64,000 nt of DNA from an uncultured Clostridiaceae bacterium (GCA_947169155.1 CAMVON010000001.1:289048-353047), one strand, 5' to 3'; positions 1 through 9,081 are shown, counted from the first letter of the stretch. The notes: a model not told the origin generated them from the letters alone. Numbers and translations: made by a program.

Positions 1-3000
1 TAGAAGTTGCTGTTATTGTTACTTTACCAGCTACTCCTTTAAATGTAACTAGACCATTATTATCTACTGATGCTATATTTGTATTTGATGATTTATACTT
101 TACTGGAGTGAAGTTGTCTTGAGGCACTCTAGTTAATACTATTTGTTCAGTTGGGTTTTCATCATCATAAATGATTGTATTACTTGATCCAGAAATTGAT
201 ATGCTTTGTAGTGGTTCTTGTATATATAATGCCATGTCTGAGTATACACCAGAAGGCACATTAGTTGCTCTTAGTATAGCATATCCATATTTTTTAATTT
301 TAACTTTACCATCATTATCTAGTAGCTCAATTACATCGTCTCCTTGAATTATTTTCCAGTCTGTTTCATTGCCTAATGTATTGTCTTTTGGCAAGGCTTC
401 AGCTTTAAAATCTACAATATTTTTTGAATTAGTTTTGCTTTTTAAATCTATTAGTGATATTGTAGCTAGATATGATGTCCCATCTTCTGACATACTATTT
501 GTGCTTGTACTTACATAATATTCTGCATTAAGTTTGGATAGTATTCTTACATCTGTTATAGGATTATGAATTGCTATTTCAACTTCTCCTTCATATACTC
601 CTTGTGGAGTAGTAGCTATTGCTACTAACTTATATTTATATCCTGTAGAAGATACTCCTGTTATTTTTACATAAGCAGATTTATTTGAATTTGCAAGTCT
701 TACTGAAATATAATCTTTTACTTTGTCATCTGTAAGATCTAAATATACATTAGGTGATTGTTCATCTATTATTTTCCATTCAATAGTTCCAGAATAATTA
801 TTGCCTATTTTTGTTACTTTAAATTCTTGCTCTGTATTTGGGTCTATTGGCATTTCAACTGGACCTGCTGGAGTTATTGTTACTTTTCCTTTTTTAGTAT
901 ATGTATATAGTGTTATACTATCTTTTTTGCCAGATAAGTCATGTGTTACAGTTATTGTAATATTTTTTCCTGCACTATAGTTTGAAGGTATACTTATTGT
1001 TCCATTTTGTTTAATTGGTACATTATTATCTGATGATTTCCATGTAAGTTTAGTATCTAGTACCCCTTCGTCTATAATTGCATCTAAATCTATTTCTTCT
1101 CCTACTGGGGCATAATATGTTTTTGTTTTTCCACTTACAGCTATTAAGTCTTTTGTATCTATTGTAATATTATTTAATGTTGTTCCATAATTTGATGTAT
1201 CTGCGTAATCAAAAGCTGCTCTATATGTGTAATTTACTGATTTATTTGTATTTGTGTTTGTTATATTTTTAATTGTTATTTCATATACAAATCCTGGTTG
1301 AGGTATTAGAGTTTCATCTCCAAATATTATCATATTCTCTAATTCGCTTTCAGCCTTTATTACTCTATTAAAATATCTATATCCATCTCCATTTTGAATT
1401 GTATCCCAACTCCATGTCTCTCCAGTTTGAATACATTTTACTTCAACATTTGTGCTAGTTGTTATTTGATAGTTTTTATAGAATTTTGCTGACCATCTAA
1501 AGTAGCTATTATCCAATGTTTCAAGTAAAGTTATACCATTTGCTGATGGCCAAGCTACCATTTCTATTCCTTGAGCATTTGACTGATCATGTCCTATTTC
1601 CATTACGCCAATACTTTTTGCAATACCATAACCAATATTGCTATTTGATGGTATTAGAAGTGATGTTCTATGTCCAAGTCTAAATGGTGTTTCTGAACTA
1701 TCATCTAAAAATTGTCTTATATATTTCATCATTGCATATGTTGATGGCTCTAGATTATTTGACATTGCTATATTTTCTGCTAGTGATACTTGTCCATATC
1801 CTATTGCAGTGTTATAAAAAGACTGACTAACTCCTGCAGGTTTTGAAGGCATGTGAGTTATTGACTCACCTTCTTGATGCCATCTATAACTTTGTAATAC
1901 TGCCATTGCTTGTGCTTGCGTAAATGCGGCTGTATTTGCAGTTACTGTTGATAGTCCTTGACCTGCTCTTATAGCGTTGTAATATGCTATGATAGCATTT
2001 TTCATATTTGCTTTTAATTCTCCTGCATAAAGGCTTTCTGCTACATTTGAAACAGGTTCATTTTTATATATGCTTCCTGAGTTTGAATTAAAGAGGCTCA
2101 TAGCATTTGAATAATACTGTCTTGCAGAATCTAGTCTTGCTTGTTCTGTTGCAGTTAATGATACTTTATCCCATATAGTAAAAATATTATCTCCTACTAC
2201 ATATGCTGAGGCACGTCCTGTGTTTATATCATAATCAAAAACACCATATTTAAATCTTTGAGGCATATCTCTTTTATTTAATGCTTCTGTATAAAATAAA
2301 TTTGCATATATTCCTGGGCTCATTAAGTAGTAATTATTTGATGCAGCTAAATCTGTAAATTGCCATCTTGTTCCAATTACTGTTCTATATGGTTGTTTAC
2401 CAAGACTTGTTGAGTAACTTAGGATAGTTGTTCCGTTTTGCATCATTTGCTCATTTGTATAGTAAATGTCTTCATTAAACTCTATATTACATGTATAGCC
2501 ATTTGCTGCACATAGTGCATTATACATTGCTACTGCATGTTCACTAATACATCTTTGGTAATATGATGGATTGCTATAATATGTTGATTTAAATAGTTCA
2601 ACTGTAGCTGTTGCATTTCTATTTATATATTTATTCCAGTTATAATATACTCCACCTTTTACTTTAGATTCTGTACCATTATTGAAAACTAGACCACATA
2701 AAGGCCAGTTAGCTTGGTATGGATATGCTTCATCATATCCAGAGTTATATACTTCATATCCTGGAGTTACTGTACCAAATGATATGATTCCACTATCTTG
2801 TGCTAGTGTTTCAATATATAAGTAATTTGAATAATTATCATCTGTATAGAATGTATATGCGTGCCCTCCAAAACAGCTATCTGTTGTTATTTTAGGCTGA
2901 CCAAACTGTTGAATTATTTGATCTATTGTTGTTGAATTTGTTATTGTATAATCCATTGTTGATGTATGGATTCTTATTAAATCATTTTGACTAGATAATG

Positions 3001-3076
3001 CTGCATATGTTGTATGAGTTAGACATAATGCTGCACATATTACTAGTGACATTAATAATATCTTTACTCTTTTCAT
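1..3076 (-). CDS. Secreted CAP-domain protein with Ig-like repeats, partial (C-terminus beyond left edge)
   Basis: The frame is open from an ATG at 3076 to the left edge (about 1025 codons, no stop), with ribosome site AAAGGTG. Seen: a signal peptide (MKRVKILLMSLVICAAL, ending near TYA); at about residues 45-110 a CAP-associated N-terminal module (TTIDQIIQQFGQPKI, then CFGGHAYTFY); at about 365-530 a CAP/SCP-PR1 domain with THMPS, AENIA, GHRTSLL and IGYGIA; then Ig-like Big_2 modules from about 630 to the edge (last one contains IASVDNNGLVTFKG). It is clearly a paralogue of the CAP/Ig-like/dockerin protein at 53389-57240, so I infer that a dockerin follows outside the window. CAP domains are extracellular; their substrate in bacteria is generally unknown. 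A promoter lies at 3102-3130. Confidence 0.88.
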   Translation of the reverse strand, partial: MKRVKILLMSLVICAALCLTHTTYAALSSQNDLIRIHTSTMDYTITNSTTIDQIIQQFGQPKITTDSCFGGHAYTFYTDDNYSNYLYIETLAQDSGIISFGTVTPGYEVYNSGYDEAYPYQANWPLCGLVFNNGTESKVKGGVYYNWNKYINRNATATVELFKSTYYSNPSYYQRCISEHAVAMYNALCAANGYTCNIEFNEDIYYTNEQMMQNGTTILSYSTSLGKQPYRTVIGTRWQFTDLAASNNYYLMSPGIYANLFYTEALNKRDMPQRFKYGVFDYDINTGRASAYVVGDNIFTIWDKVSLTATEQARLDSARQYYSNAMSLFNSNSGSIYKNEPVSNVAESLYAGELKANMKNAIIAYYNAIRAGQGLSTVTANTAAFTQAQAMAVLQSYRWHQEGESITHMPSKPAGVSQSFYNTAIGYGQVSLAENIAMSNNLEPSTYAMMKYIRQFLDDSSETPFRLGHRTSLLIPSNSNIGYGIAKSIGVMEIGHDQSNAQGIEMVAWPSANGITLLETLDNSYFRWSAKFYKNYQITTSTNVEVKCIQTGETWSWDTIQNGDGYRYFNRVIKAESELENMIIFGDETLIPQPGFVYEITIKNITNTNTNKSVNYTYRAAFDYADTSNYGTTLNNITIDTKDLIAVSGKTKTYYAPVGEEIDLDAIIDEGVLDTKLTWKSSDNNVPIKQNGTISIPSNYSAGKNITITVTHDLSGKKDSITLYTYTKKGKVTITPAGPVEMPIDPNTEQEFKVTKIGNNYSGTIEWKIIDEQSPNVYLDLTDDKVKDYISVRLANSNKSAYVKITGVSSTGYKYKLVAIATTPQGVYEGEVEIAIHNPITDVRILSKLNAEYYVSTSTNSMSEDGTSYLATISLIDLKSKTNSKNIVDFKAEALPKDNTLGNETDWKIIQGDDVIELLDNDGKVKIKKYGYAILRATNVPSGVYSDMALYIQEPLQSISISGSSNTIIYDDENPTEQIVLTRVPQDNFTPVKYKSSNTNIASVDNNGLVTFKGVAGKVTITATS

Positions 3077-3101
3077 ATATTTCACCTTTCTTATACTAAA
3101 A

Positions 3102-3130
3102 ATTTTATCATTACACAAAAAATTCTTCAA
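3102..3130 (-). promoter_or_regulatory. SigmaA-type promoter of the left-edge CAP gene
   Basis: On the minus strand TTGAAG (3125-3130), a 17-bp spacer and TAAAAT (3102-3107). The spacer ends in ATGA, as in several other dockerin-gene promoters of this window. Confidence 0.6.
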
Positions 3131-3284
3131 GAAGTATTTGTCTTATTTTCTGTGTTTTTAAATTTTACTTTATATTGACAAAATAGTTAAAAATTTTGTC
3201 TTACTGTGTAACTTTTCTTTTTAACATAAAACGTTCTTTAAATGGCAAATATGGAGTAATCCGTTATACTTATTTATATAAGTA

Positions 3285-3316
3285 AAAAAAATAAAGAGGC
3301 AGTTATTTGCCTCTTT
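3285..3316 (-). terminator. Intrinsic terminator after the 767-aa dockerin gene
   Basis: Inverted repeat AAAGAGGC (3293-3300) / GCCTCTTT (3309-3316). Read on the minus strand it is followed by a T-rich tract. It is one of seven terminators in the window with the same AAAGAGG/CCTCTTT arms. Confidence 0.85.
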
Positions 3317-3331
3317 ACTATAATTTTATAC

Positions 3332-5635
3332 TTATTGATGTGTTTTGAAATACTCAAGTATTAAGCTTGCATCATTTGCATCTATTAAATCATTATCATC
3401 TAAATCACCAATTAAAATATCTGTATCTGTCTCACTGTCTGATTTATATAACTCTAAAGCAAGGGACGCATCATTTGCATCTACTACTCCGTTTCTATCT
3501 AAGTCTCCAACTTTTATAGCAGATGGATCATCTGGTTTTGGAGGTGTTGGAGGGTTTTCCCCCGAACCAGTTACAGTTATTGCTATTGTTTTACATATTG
3601 CTGAATCCTGTTCGCTTGATATAGTTATAGTTGCGTTTCCACTACTTTTTGCTTCTATTAATCCATTTTGTCTTACTGTTACAATATTTTCATCTGATGA
3701 AATAAACTTAATTAATCTATTATCTAGTTCTTGGTAATTATTCAATACAGCATTAATTTTAAATGTTTCTCCTATATTTAGTGTTTTTGCATCTATATTA
3801 GTTGAAATACTTACATTACTTATATCTGTTATTTTATTTGGACAATTTAAAAATACTGATCTATATTTATAATCTTCGTATAGATTTGTTTTTAAGTTTT
3901 TTACATTATGCAAAGTAATTTCAAAAACATCACCTGACTCATATGTTACCTCGTCAGCATTCCATGATACTAGACGAGAGTCTGTTAGTTCGTTTTCAAA
4001 CTCATATGTTTTTTGTGCAGATAAGTTATTTACTGTTATAGTGCCTACATTAGATGTATCATAATTATATCTAAAAAATTGTGCAGTCCAGTTTCCAATT
4101 CCTCCAGCTATAGCATTTATTAATGTAACACCATTTGCAGGCCATGCTACTAAATCGTTTTGAGTTGCTGTAGATCCTATAAATTTATGACATGTCTGTG
4201 TTTGATATACAAATCCTGGTCCTGCTTGTCCTACACCCCACTCAATATAGTCTGGTTCTAAAAGATTATATCTATGACCACAATAGATACTATCCCCACT
4301 TCTATCATTTAATGCATAACTTATACTTGAAATATAGCTTCCCATATATAGATTTTCTCCTACACCATTCATTGCTTTATCATAAAAGTCTTGATCTATA
4401 AAATCTGGTTTTGGAAAATAATGTGAATATGAACCACTAGTAGAGTTATTTAAGTATAACACTAGTACTGATTTATGTTGTGCACCTTCACATAGTCTTT
4501 GATTAGACGTCAATGGTTGTAAATCTTGCCCACTTCTAATTGCATTTAAAAATAGTGTTGCAGATTCTATTGCTTTTTGATTCATTTTTCCTGCAACAAG
4601 TGGTAATCTATCATATACAGGCTCTGTTACCCATAAATTTTCATTTTTTAGAGATTCTCCTTGCTCTAAATATGCGTTGTATGCTTGTTTTACTTGCTCG
4701 ACTAAATTATTTTCTTTATCTGTTAATTCTACATATTGTTTCTTTTGTAAAAAAGTAGGATCTACGAATACTCCTTCTACAAGTCCTTGTGCTGTTTGAT
4801 AGCTTGGCTCGTATTTATCTATTCTTGTATTATATAAAAAATATGGATATGTATCTTCATCTTTAGTATATCCTACAGTTAATTGTGCAAGATATAGTGG
4901 ATTTGGATAACATTCTACATATTCTATTTTTTGACTTGCTGTAAAACTTAGAAAAGATGATTTTTCTGAATTTAGAGAATATTCTGTTACACTTTGTGAT
5001 ACCCCGTTTAATTGTTCTACTACATCTAATACATCTTGTGAGGATGCTGTTTGGTTAAATGGGTTGACTGTTGTATCATTTATTTTATTTGCCACTTTAC
5101 TTATTACTATACTACTTTCTTGCATTGATTCTAAGTATTTATCTTGGTCTGCCATATAGTTTGTCCAGTAATTTTTTCTTTCTTGTTCTGTTAGATTTGT
5201 ATAGCCATAAAATCCTAATACTTTATCTGTATCTTCAAAGAAGTCCATATAGTGTAGTCTTGTACCTTGTAAAAAGACTATTCTATCATCATTTTCTTGT
5301 CCATATATATAGTTATTTGATACAAAGTCCTTAGAGGCACCACCATAGCCTTTAATTACTCCAAACTCATTTGTTTCAATTTGTAATACCCAATTATATT
5401 CATTATCATAAAAAGTATATGCTTTTCCTCCAAATGGCGAATCTTTTATTATTTTAGGTTCTCCAAACATGTTTTTTAATTGATCTATATTAGTTGCTTG
5501 TGTAATTGTTTTTGAATTAATCTTAAATATTTGGTTTCCACTTAAGTTTTGTGCATATATAGCATTATTCTTTATACATATTACGATAAAAAGTGCTATT
5601 AATACTTGAATTAATATCTTTTGTTTAGTTTTCAT
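3332..5635 (-). CDS. Secreted CAP / Ig-like / dockerin protein
   Basis: 767 residues. Signal peptide about 1-29 (ends IYAQ). Residues about 43-100 look like a CAP-associated N-terminal module (NIDQLKNMFGEPKI, FGGKAYTFYD). The CAP domain spans about 375-530 with VGENLYMG and CGHRYNLLEPDYIEWGVG; the histidine of the first CAP motif falls in SYSHYF. A Big_2 Ig-like domain follows (about 610-695, SSDENIVTVRQNGLIEA), then a proline linker (NPPTPPKPDDP) and a dockerin (about 707-767) with two calcium-loop repeats, each carrying DANDASL, ending EYFKTHQ. Start chosen from AGGAG six bases upstream. It should be exported and held at the surface through dockerin-cohesin binding. No enzyme activity can be assigned. 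Confidence 0.9.
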   Translation of the reverse strand: MKTKQKILIQVLIALFIVICIKNNAIYAQNLSGNQIFKINSKTITQATNIDQLKNMFGEPKIIKDSPFGGKAYTFYDNEYNWVLQIETNEFGVIKGYGGASKDFVSNNYIYGQENDDRIVFLQGTRLHYMDFFEDTDKVLGFYGYTNLTEQERKNYWTNYMADQDKYLESMQESSIVISKVANKINDTTVNPFNQTASSQDVLDVVEQLNGVSQSVTEYSLNSEKSSFLSFTASQKIEYVECYPNPLYLAQLTVGYTKDEDTYPYFLYNTRIDKYEPSYQTAQGLVEGVFVDPTFLQKKQYVELTDKENNLVEQVKQAYNAYLEQGESLKNENLWVTEPVYDRLPLVAGKMNQKAIESATLFLNAIRSGQDLQPLTSNQRLCEGAQHKSVLVLYLNNSTSGSYSHYFPKPDFIDQDFYDKAMNGVGENLYMGSYISSISYALNDRSGDSIYCGHRYNLLEPDYIEWGVGQAGPGFVYQTQTCHKFIGSTATQNDLVAWPANGVTLINAIAGGIGNWTAQFFRYNYDTSNVGTITVNNLSAQKTYEFENELTDSRLVSWNADEVTYESGDVFEITLHNVKNLKTNLYEDYKYRSVFLNCPNKITDISNVSISTNIDAKTLNIGETFKINAVLNNYQELDNRLIKFISSDENIVTVRQNGLIEAKSSGNATITISSEQDSAICKTIAITVTGSGENPPTPPKPDDPSAIKVGDLDRNGVVDANDASLALELYKSDSETDTDILIGDLDDNDLIDANDASLILEYFKTHQ

Positions 5636-5671
5636 TTCTATCTCCTACTTAACTTGAATCTCTCTATTTTG

Positions 5672-5700
5672 ATAGTATCACTTAAGCTTAAAATATTCAA
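5672..5700 (-). promoter_or_regulatory. SigmaA-type promoter of the 767-aa dockerin gene
   Basis: Minus strand TTGAAT (5695-5700), 17-bp spacer ending in GTGA, TACTAT (5672-5677). Confidence 0.6.
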
Positions 5701-5763
5701 TTATTTGTATATTTTATTGGTAATATTTCTTACTTATATGTTTTTTATTTTACAGAATTATAA

Positions 5764-5796
5764 TATAAAAAAGAAGATAGAGTTTATCTATCTTCT
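5764..5796 (-). terminator. Intrinsic terminator after the 407-aa dockerin gene
   Basis: Nine-base-pair stem AGAAGATAG (5772-5780) / CTATCTTCT (5788-5796), followed on the minus strand by a run of six T. Its sequence differs from the AAAGAGG family used by most dockerin genes here. Confidence 0.85.
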
Positions 5797-5814
5797 AATT
5801 TGTTTTTATTATCA

Positions 5815-7038
5815 TTAATTGTTTGTTTTATATACTTCTAATATTAAAGAGGCATCATTTGCATCTATTAGGTTATTTTCGTCCATATCACCATATTTTA
5901 AATCATCTTGTGACCATTCATTTATTTTATATTTTTCTAGAGCAAGAGATGCATCATTTGCGTCTACTACACCATTTCTGTCTATATCTCCTTTTAAGAA
6001 GTTATATTTTGTAAATTTAATTGTATATGTTCTACTTGGATTACTACTTAATGATTTATCTATCATAGAGCCATATGTTCCTACAACATCAAAAGTGTTT
6101 GTAACTCTTACAGTTGCCATTCCATTACTTAAACTTGTATTTGCTTCTGTTATTACAAGGCCTGAATCAATATCTTTTAGACTAGAATTTTGATCCATTA
6201 ACTTTTGCATATATCCTTCAGATTTAGTTGTAATTGTTGCATTACTTGGTGTGTTATCTGGAAGTTTAATTGTATATGTGTATGTATCTTTATTAAATGA
6301 TGGAACTGCTGTATAAGCTTGACCGTTTATACTATATGTTATTGAATCTAATCTTAAATCTCTACATACTAAAGCATAAGCATAATATCCAAGATTAATT
6401 TTCATTGTAATTCTTTGTTCATCAAAATTTAAAGTTTCAGTTGTTTTTGTAGCTAATCCTAGATATGGTAATGTAGCTAAAACTGGTTTTTTAGATGTAT
6501 CTGCTTCGATTTGCTCAAATATTGCTATATCTTCTGCATATGTAGATATTCTAAAATTGTATTGGTCTAGTATGTCTCCTTGTGGATTTTCATTTTCTAT
6601 TCTTGTTTCATATGTTTCTTTCTTTTTTATTCTATCTGGTAATAACTGAAATCTTTCAAATCCGTTTTTTACTATTTGATCTGTCAAATTATTATTTATT
6701 GCAGCATTATCTTTGAAGAAAACTATATATTCTCCGTCGATAATTGCATTATATAATCCACCATTATATGTTATTTCTTCGTTATTCCTATATGTTAGAG
6801 CATTTATACTCATTTGTGATACTCTTTCTTTAAATTTTGCTAAATCTAAAGTGTATCCGTCATCATATGTTACTGTTTGTGGTATTGTATATGATTGGCC
6901 ATCTACTAATATCTTATATATGGCCTCTCCATATGTTAAAGACTCATAATTGAGTATTGTTGCCGCATTTACTGTTGTTCCTATAATACTTACTATTGTT
7001 AAAACAACAAGCGCTATAATTATCTTTGTTTTTTTCAT
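5815..7038 (-). CDS. Secreted dockerin protein with a cadherin-like beta-sandwich
   Basis: 407 residues with a signal peptide (about 1-25, ending VNAA). The middle third has no domain I can name. Residues about 225-340 contain the pattern of a cadherin-like beta-sandwich (SFNKDTYTYTIKLPDNT, then a closing YTIKFTKY strand). The dockerin occupies about 346-407: GDIDRNGVVDANDASLALE and GDMDENNLIDANDASLILE, ending VYKTNN rather than KTHQ. It has its own promoter (7071-7099) and terminator, so it is a single-gene unit. Probably a surface-displayed binding or structural module attached through the dockerin; no catalytic motif is visible. Confidence 0.88.
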   Translation of the reverse strand: MKKTKIIIALVVLTIVSIIGTTVNAATILNYESLTYGEAIYKILVDGQSYTIPQTVTYDDGYTLDLAKFKERVSQMSINALTYRNNEEITYNGGLYNAIIDGEYIVFFKDNAAINNNLTDQIVKNGFERFQLLPDRIKKKETYETRIENENPQGDILDQYNFRISTYAEDIAIFEQIEADTSKKPVLATLPYLGLATKTTETLNFDEQRITMKINLGYYAYALVCRDLRLDSITYSINGQAYTAVPSFNKDTYTYTIKLPDNTPSNATITTKSEGYMQKLMDQNSSLKDIDSGLVITEANTSLSNGMATVRVTNTFDVVGTYGSMIDKSLSSNPSRTYTIKFTKYNFLKGDIDRNGVVDANDASLALEKYKINEWSQDDLKYGDMDENNLIDANDASLILEVYKTNN

Positions 7039-7070
7039 ATATTTCCATCCCCTTAGGTTATCTCATCTAG

Positions 7071-7099
7071 ATTATCCCACATATAAAAACATTTTTCAA
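7071..7099 (-). promoter_or_regulatory. SigmaA-type promoter of the 407-aa dockerin gene
   Basis: Minus strand TTGAAA (7094-7099), 17-bp spacer, GATAAT (7071-7076). Confidence 0.6.
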
Positions 7100-7119
7100 C
7101 CTTAAAATAGTTAAAAAGC

Positions 7120-7148
7120 AAAAAAAAGAAGTTAGAATTATTCTAACT
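7120..7148 (-). terminator. Intrinsic terminator overlapping the stop of the 213-aa gene
   Basis: Stem AGTTAGAA (7130-7137) / TTCTAACT (7141-7148) followed on the minus strand by TTC and a run of seven T. The stop codon at 7138 lies inside the hairpin. Confidence 0.8.
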
Positions 7149-7779
7149 CCTCCTCTATCTCAATAGTAAGGATTGTTCTGTCTTTATTTACAGATGCTTT
7201 ATGTTTAAGTCCTAGACACCATTTTTTTGCATTTATTATTTGATTTGTAAAATATTCTAAATCCATTGCTTGGTGTTTGTCTAATCTAAATTCGATTGGT
7301 ATCTCTAGTGTTCCAGATAATTTGTCTGCTCTGAACTTGCTTAATAGTATTTCATATACTTCATTTAGTATTCTATATAATACTATTCTAGATTTTGCAG
7401 CATATTTACTTTTAACTAGTTCAATTAGCATTACATCTCCTGGATTTTTCATGTCTTCAGATAACTCTGGGTCTTCAACGTATGTTGCATCTATTAATCT
7501 GAAAAATTCCATGTTGTATGCTATAGTAAAATGTTTAATAGATTTTCTAAACGTTGTTAGCTCATCTATTACAGCTTCAATTACTGCATACCTTTCTTCT
7601 TGAGACAACTTTTTACCAATAGGCTCCCCTTTTTTGTTTGTGATTTCTACTATATCTTCATCTAAGATAAAGCTTAAATCATAAACCTTTCCATTACTTA
7701 AGGTTAAATCTGCAGGTTTTGGATAACTTGAGATTCTCCTTTTTAAAAAACTTTCTTTTAATGTTAATTTTCCGTACAT
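7138..7779 (-). CDS. Conserved hypothetical cytoplasmic protein, 213 aa
   Basis: Not recognised. No signal peptide or membrane segment; rich in Lys, Glu and Leu with predicted helices (about 75-160), which suggests a soluble cytoplasmic protein. The ribosome site GGAGGAATGTT precedes the ATG. A strong promoter (TTGAAA, 17 bp, TATAAT at about 7840-7870 on the minus strand) sits in the region shared with the divergent sigma-factor gene. Monocistronic, with its own terminator. Size and style resemble the 214-aa hypothetical at 38585-39229, but I see no alignable motif, so relatedness is not claimed. Confidence 0.8.
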   Translation of the reverse strand: MYGKLTLKESFLKRRISSYPKPADLTLSNGKVYDLSFILDEDIVEITNKKGEPIGKKLSQEERYAVIEAVIDELTTFRKSIKHFTIAYNMEFFRLIDATYVEDPELSEDMKNPGDVMLIELVKSKYAAKSRIVLYRILNEVYEILLSKFRADKLSGTLEIPIEFRLDKHQAMDLEYFTNQIINAKKWCLGLKHKASVNKDRTILTIEIEEELE

Positions 7780-7903
7780 AACATTCCTCCTTTTCCTATT
7801 AAGTTTTAAGGTTGTTTTATTCTTTTGCTGACGGATTTATTATACCATATTTATGTAAACATTTCAAGCTTTTTGTTTTTCATCTTTATTTTTTGACATT
7901 TTG

Positions 7904-7912
7904 TGATATAAT
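7904..7912 (+). promoter_or_regulatory. Extended -10 promoter of the sigma-factor operon
   Basis: TGATATAAT (7904-7912) has the extended -10 form (TGnTATAAT). There is no well-placed -35, although TTGACA occurs nearby at 7893-7898. The ribosome site AAGGGG follows at 7921. This does not look like an ECF autoregulated promoter (no AAC-type -35 seen). Confidence 0.5.
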
Positions 7913-7934
7913 TGGGTTATAAGGGGTTAATATT

Positions 7935-8471
7935 ATGGATGATGAAAAACTTGTTATTAAAGCTCAAAATGGAGATAAAGAGGCATTTACTAGTTTGATA
8001 CAAAAATATAAAAAGGAAATGTATTGTATAGCTAAGTCTAGACTTGATACTGAAGTAGATATTGATGATGCAATTCAAGAAACTTTATATAAAGCATATG
8101 TAAATATTAGAAAACTTAAAGATCCTAAATACTTTAAAACATGGATAATTAGAATTTTATATAACAATTGTTCAGATATTACTAGATCTGATAAAGCTAA
8201 GATAATTCCTTTTGAAGATAAAATTATGGACTCTATTCCAGATGACCATGATGCTTATCTAGATATTGCTAATAATTGTGATTTCTTTGAACTTATAAAT
8301 AGTCTTACTGATGAAGAAAAAACACTTATTACCTTAAAATTTTCTAAAGAGTATGATAATAAAGATATTAGCAAGATTCTTAAAATTAAAGAAGGGTCTG
8401 TTAGAATGAGGCTTTTAAGAGTTAGAGAGAAGCTTAAGTCTAAATTTAAAGGAGAGATTGGTAATGGATAA
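7935..8471 (+). CDS. ECF-type RNA polymerase sigma factor
   Basis: 178 residues, the usual size for an ECF sigma factor with only regions 2 and 4. Region 2 is visible at about 10-75 (DIDDAIQETLYKAYVNI, then FKTWIIRILYNNC) and region 4 at about 118-168 (LTDEEKTLITLKF, then a helix-turn-helix ISKILKIKEGSVRMRLLRVR). It should redirect RNA polymerase to a small regulon in response to an envelope or extracellular signal. The next gene starts inside its last codons and encodes a one-pass membrane protein, the arrangement expected for a sigma/anti-sigma pair. It lies between dockerin genes, but their promoters look sigmaA-type, so control of them is not shown. Confidence 0.9.
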   Translation: MDDEKLVIKAQNGDKEAFTSLIQKYKKEMYCIAKSRLDTEVDIDDAIQETLYKAYVNIRKLKDPKYFKTWIIRILYNNCSDITRSDKAKIIPFEDKIMDSIPDDHDAYLDIANNCDFFELINSLTDEEKTLITLKFSKEYDNKDISKILKIKEGSVRMRLLRVREKLKSKFKGEIGNG

Positions 8472-8685
8472 TGATAATGTTGAAGTTCCAGAATACATGT
8501 TTAAAATGGATTTTGATAAATATGAAAAACGCAAATTAATTACTACTGTATTCTTTCTTCTTTTGATTGCTGCGGTAATAATAACGCTTTGTATTGGAAT
8601 CTCTGAATTTGTACTTAATAAACAGATTAATGAAGAATTAACACAATTGTTAACAAATAATTATAATATATTATTTATTAGATAA
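8464..8685 (+). CDS. Small single-pass membrane protein, possible anti-sigma factor
   Basis: 73 residues from the ATG at 8464, chosen because GGAGAG lies seven bases upstream. It overlaps the end of the sigma gene by eight bases, so the two are probably translationally coupled. A short charged N-terminus of about 25 residues is followed by one membrane helix (about residues 26-48, TTVFFLLLIAAVIITLCIGI) and a tail of some 22 residues outside. No zinc-binding HxxxCxxC anti-sigma motif is visible, and it is far shorter than RsgI-type regulators. Anti-sigma function is inferred only from gene order and topology. Confidence 0.75.
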   Translation: MDNDNVEVPEYMFKMDFDKYEKRKLITTVFFLLLIAAVIITLCIGISEFVLNKQINEELTQLLTNNYNILFIR

Positions 8686-8692
8686 AATAAAA

Positions 8693-8722
8693 GAACTAGG
8701 TCTTTTCCTAGTTCCTTTTTTA
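8693..8722. terminator. Bidirectional terminator between sigma operon and yneA-like gene
   Basis: Stem GAACTAGG (8693-8700) / CCTAGTTC (8707-8714). A T-run follows on the plus strand and another on the minus strand, so it can end both converging transcripts. Confidence 0.85.
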
Positions 8723-8726
8723 TGGG

Positions 8727-9002
8727 TTATTTATATATTGGGAGTTTTAATGTTTGTCCTACATATATTTGTGCATCTTCCATTTCATTAATTTCCTTAA
8801 TCTCTATTATAGTATTTCTTATATTTGATTCTCCATCTGATATTTTAGCTGCTATTGTCCATAAAGTATCTTGTGTTTGTACTGTATAGTCGTATGTTTT
8901 ATATTCTGTTTTTGCTAACTGGTATGATAATACCAATTTAAATAATAATATAAATGCTAGAATCATTAGTATGTTTTTTGATAGTTCTTTTACTTTTTTC
9001 AT
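8727..9002 (-). CDS. yneA: YneA-like SOS-induced LysM membrane protein
   Basis: 91 residues from the ATG at 9002 (AAGAGG eight bases upstream; an in-frame GTG at 9011 overlaps the ribosome site). One N-terminal membrane helix (about 8-27) is followed by a LysM domain (about 39-89: YTVQTQDTLWTIAAKI, then IYVGQTLKLPI). Domain order and size match YneA, the SOS-induced division inhibitor of Bacillus, which pauses septation while DNA is repaired. The promoter carries two LexA-type boxes, which strongly supports this reading even though lexA is not adjacent here. Without the boxes it could have been any small LysM protein. Confidence 0.82.
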   Translation of the reverse strand: MKKVKELSKNILMILAFILLFKLVLSYQLAKTEYKTYDYTVQTQDTLWTIAAKISDGESNIRNTIIEIKEINEMEDAQIYVGQTLKLPIYK

Positions 9003-9027
9003 ATTCAACACCTCTTATAATATAAAT

Positions 9028-9081
9028 AAACGTTTGTTCTTTTTACATCATTATTATACAATACGAACATTTGTTTGTCAA
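9028..9081 (-). promoter_or_regulatory. yneA promoter with two LexA (SOS) boxes
   Basis: Minus strand TTGACA (9076-9081), exactly 17 bp, TATAAT (9053-9058). Box 1, CGAACATTTGTTTG (9064-9077), fills the spacer and overlaps the -35; it matches the Gram-positive LexA consensus CGAAC-N4-GTTCG with one change. Box 2, AAACGTTTGTTC (9028-9039), lies just downstream of the expected transcription start. LexA bound at either would block transcription. Confidence 0.8.

Noticed and set aside
5636..5814. Plus-strand 65-codon frame at 5621-5818
   Set aside because: It covers a promoter and a terminator, has no ribosome site, and reads as AT-rich intergenic sequence.
7935..8685. SigI/RsgI-type cellulosome regulator pair
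   Set aside because: The sigma factor has ordinary ECF regions 2 and 4, and the membrane partner lacks any RsgI domain or carbohydrate-binding module.
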